Shown: piece by piece, positions 61,071 through 64,000 of the stretch
How the letters are laid out: every line of letters begins with the position of its first letter
Numbering within the stretch: position 1 is the stretch's first letter
Origin: Pseudorasbora parva
Taxonomy: Eukaryota; Chordata; Actinopteri; Cypriniformes; Gobionidae
DNA length: 64,000 bases
Direction of reading: 5' to 3'
NCBI RefSeq assembly: GCF_024679245.1
Contig: NC_090179.1
Location: 5,089,320-5,153,319 of the forward strand
The notes under the pieces: model-generated
What the model was told of the DNA's origin: nothing
The model's database searches: none
The model's input: the letters and a program-made list of their open reading frames with translations, nothing else
Position numbers and translations under genes: made by a program

Positions 61071-61501
61071 AGGATTAGTTCACTTTTACATCATCTTTTG
61101 CTGATAATGTACTCACCCCCATGTCATCCAAGATGTCCACGTCTATCTTTCTTCAGTTGAAAAGAAATGAAGGGTTTTGATGAAAACATTCCAGGATTTT
61201 GTGTTGCAGAACAGAGTAAGGCGAGCATTTGTGCTTCCAAAACTTTATTTTTTGTTTAAATGAGCGATCGTTTGGCTGGATAAGACCCTTATTCATCGTC
61301 TGGTGTCTTTTAAAGCCCTTTGAAGCTGCACTGAAACCGTTTGGGGGCCACTGAAGTTCATTATACAGAGAAAAATCCTGAAATGTGTTCATTAAAAAAC
61401 CTTCATTTCTTTTCAACTGTCAAAAGAAACACATGGACATCTTGGATGACCTGGGGTGGGTAAATTATCAGCAAAAGTTTATTTAAAAGTGAACTAATCC
61501 T
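61071..61501. mobile_element. TTAA-flanked MITE J (TIR AGGATTAGTTCACTTTT)
   Basis: TTAA at 61067-61070 and 61502-61505. The left end TTAAAGGATTAGTTCACTTT and the right end (AAAGTGAACTAATCCTTTAA) are near-perfect inverses. The inverted arms extend about 110 bases (for example CATCCAAGATGTCCA and TGGACATCTTGGATG). Non-autonomous. Confidence 0.88.
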
Positions 61502-61505
61502 TTAA

Positions 61506-62733
61506 TGATGGCAACATTTGAGATAAAGTGCAGGAACGACTCAACACTTGCCAAGTGTATTAAAGTAATGACTGTAAAATATGTACAGTAACAGTAATGG
61601 CAACTTCCAGTGTGTACAAGTTTAGTTCTTGCCTTCCTTGAACTCATTGTGTTCTCATGTAGGTCCAGTGGTGTGTATGTCAGAGGGTAATGCTCACTGT
61701 TCAAGTTCACTGCCTCTTCTTCTAATCAGCTGATTTCCATTCATGTGATGAAGATTTGCAAAATAGACTGTGCTAGAACTGATGGTCGTGCTGATTAACA
61801 ACTCACTTACCCCTTTTTGTCATAATGAGCCAAAGACATGTATTATCTTGACACACATTGATTTTGGGAGGCTTTCAGCTGTAGGTTTAGATCAGGAGGT
61901 GGTGTTCTTCTGCTCCTGTCAAAGTTCAGAGGGCATGATGGATTGGCAGGGGTCATGGAGAGGCAGATGGACTCCCTCAGGCTCTGATCAGATCAATCCA
62001 GAGGACAGTGAGATATCAGCCTCTGGCTGCTGTTATGACACCGCATGACGGATCATCTGATGTCATGATGAAGCTCATGTGTTTAGCTTGCGCTCAGGCT
62101 CCTGAGGAACATGAAAGAAACTGAGTTATAACAGTATTATCATGTTCATTAATGTGCCATTTGGTTTCCTGGTGTTATCCATTGTTAGAAGGGATGTCAC
62201 AGTGAGGAAATGTTCACACTGGGTGGGGCAGAGGTATCATGGAGCGGCTATTGAAATCGGTTTTGAATGCGCTCTCACAAAGCAGACACGTTCAGTATAT
62301 AGTTGTATTTTTCATTGTCCTACGGAAATATATATATATATGTGTATTTTTTTTATTTATTTATTTTTACAAAAAATCAAAGCAACAGTGATGGGAAAGT
62401 AATGTAATCGGTGTACGTTTGAACAACGTGTTACGTAAGGATCCACTGGAGACAAGCTTGGTGATGAACCCATGTGTAGTTTATTTATATATCCAAACAT
62501 GAACAAATTCAACAATGACTTCACAACATGACCTAAAACTTGGGCAAAACATGCACTCACCAACAGTAGGTTACAACATCAATACACAACAAAGTAACAT
62601 GGAAAACAATTGGCTTTTTATATACAGGAACTGTGGGAACACATGACAAAGACAACCAATAAACAACCCGAATTAATACAGAACCAATCAGAACATGACA
62701 CATTCGCAAAGGGAAGCACAAGACATGGGATGA
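61506..62733. other. limk1 intron 2, gene-less
   Basis: No exon recognised. A small (TA) and T-rich region lies at 62328-62370. Confidence 0.45.
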
Positions 62734-62965
62734 ATCCGAAATTGCTCCCTATACCCTCAAATAGGGCACTATTTTGTAGTGGTTTCCGAAACCATAGTGG
62801 ACGTTATTTAGTGCACTCATTCACTCATAAAAAAAAAAAAAGTGTGTACAACTGATGTACAAACACTCACTTGTTTTCATTTACTCCTTCAAGTGAACTG
62901 TATTAGTGGACTAACATAGGGAATAGTGAATGAGGGTTTAAGGGCAATTTCAGATTCAGCCACAA
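62734..62965. mobile_element. MITE with GAATCNGAAATTG-type ends
   Basis: Left GAATCCGAAATTGCTCCCT and right AGGGCAATTTCAGATTC are inverses with two mismatches. AT-rich interior with an A run. The flanks share GGGAAGCACA (62712 and 62980), perhaps parts of one older repeat. Confidence 0.6.
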
Positions 62966-63287
62966 TCACATGAGGGCAAGGGAAGCACATGGCAAACAGG
63001 AACCATGACAGTGAGAATACAAAAGAAAACCCATGAAAACATTATAAATCAGTAGTGGTTGTGGATGGTGAGGAGTCAATCCAGTGTTCCAGTCATCAGA
63101 AAACACAGCCACTGCACAGCACCCAGAGACCATCTGTGAACATTAGTGTATGACAACACTGATCTTGTGGAACGCAGCACTCATCGATTTGAATTGCATG
63201 TTTTCATGGAAATCTTTGACTAAAAAGAGTAAGTGATTCCTGAGAAACCGTTGAAAGAGGATCAGACCGAGCAGCACAACACACTTT

Positions 63288-63787
63288 TAGCCAATCAGCA
63301 GTAGGGGGCGTGTCCACTTATGTTGGAGGAGGAGTAAAAGTGAGCCAATCAGCAGTAGGGGGCGTGTCCACTTATGTTGGAGGATGAGTAAAAGTGAGCT
63401 AATCAGCGGTAGGGGGCGTATCAACTTATGTTATGACGTGTCCTCTCATGTTGGAGTAGATAGAAGATTGGGTGAGAGTGGAGAGTGAGAGAGGAAGAGT
63501 GAGAGTGAGCCAATCAGGAGTAGGGGGTGTGTCCACTCATGATAGAAGAGTGAGAGTGAGCCAATCAGCAGTAGGGGGTGTGTCCACTCATGATAGAAGA
63601 GTGAGAGTGAGCCAATCAGCAGTAGGGGGTGTGTCCACTCATGATAGAAGAGTGAGAGTGAGCCAATCAGCAGTAGGGGGTGTGTCCACTCATGATAGAA
63701 GAGTGAGAGTGAGCCAATCAGCAGTAGGGGGTGTGTCCACTCATGATAGAAGAGTGAGAGTGAGCCAATCAGCAGTAGGGGCGTGTA
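63288..63787. repeat. minisatellite with a CCAAT motif in every unit
   Basis: About three diverged 54-bp units (63288-63440), an irregular spacer, then about six near-identical 51-bp units. Every unit has AGCCAATCAGCAG (CTAATCAG in one, CAATCAGGAG in another) followed by TAGGGGG(T/C)GTGTCCAC. The 51-bp period is a multiple of three, which explains the long open frames on both strands. No start, splice or codon evidence for a gene. Confidence 0.92.
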
Positions 63788-64000
63788 ACTTGATTTCATG
63801 CATCTTACCCCTACACTGTTTCCACACTAAATGGTACAGTGATTTCTGTCATTTAGTAAACAGCACATTATTTTTGTACTTAATGTTAATGGCATCTACT
63901 CCTGTAAAATATTTCTGAGAGAGGACCCACCCACATTGCTTTGCTTCTGACACCCATGGTTTTGAGTGTGTGCTGCTGGTGACTAACAACTCTTGCGTGT
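63788..64000. other. window end, gene-less
   Basis: Unique-looking intron. Nothing recognised. Confidence 0.5.

Noticed and set aside
63288..63787. CRISPR array
   Set aside because: The units are near-identical throughout with no variable spacers, and the genome is eukaryotic.
63446..63918. Repeat protein on either strand
   Set aside because: The 51-bp unit is a multiple of three, so stops are simply absent; there is no splice, start or codon support.

Overview
The window reads as animal intronic DNA from a teleost, most likely a cyprinid (carp, goldfish or zebrafish relative). Coding density is very low. Exons are short and bounded by GT/AG splice signals. The rest is full of fish-type transposons (Tc1/mariner, hAT, many TTAA-flanked families, PIF/Harbinger-like, a tRNA-derived SINE, a Gmr1-type Ty3/gypsy element), long microsatellites and minisatellites.

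The one host gene I recognise is limk1 (LIM-domain kinase 1), on the + strand. A CpG-rich, TATA-less promoter (about 6490-6831) leads into coding exon 1 (6832-6889). Coding exon 2 (22040-22139) carries the first half of LIM domain 1. Everything after that is intron 2 or later; I found no exon 3 or kinase exon up to 64000. At 48252-48349 there is a candidate alternative first exon with a consensus donor, ending in the same phase as exon 2. The first 94 bases may hold the terminal exon of an upstream gene I cannot name.

Intron 1 (6890-22039, about 15 kb) is mostly one nest. A PIF/Harbinger-like element (10579-21714) holds two TTAA-flanked elements. One of these (11118-13468) holds a further inverted-repeat element. 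The other (14081-21685) holds a full 6.4-kb LTR retrotransposon (14752-21119, - strand) with 942-bp LTRs that appear to differ at one base, a 5-bp target duplication, and an uninterrupted 1468-residue Gag-Pol. In that polyprotein integrase comes BEFORE reverse transcriptase, the Gmr1 arrangement, which is unusual for Ty3/gypsy.

Upstream of limk1, 2.2-5.6 kb holds a dead Tc1-like element and a sister copy of the 14081 TTAA element. That sister copy was itself hit by a solo LTR and by another TTAA element. Each sister lacks the other's insertions, so the pair preserves clean empty sites.

Intron 2 (22140 onward) is a patchwork: TTAA elements at 22553, 26303, 49935, 52472 and 61071; hAT elements with target duplications at 31190 and 51089; a THAP-encoding element at 28680; a dead Tc1-like transposase at 44225; a palindromic MITE filled by tetranucleotide repeats at 56243; and two minisatellites (42163, with a three-unit higher-order repeat; 63288, with a CCAAT motif in each unit). 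Remaining gaps are AT-rich intron in which I see no genes. A few look like conserved non-coding elements, but that is inference.
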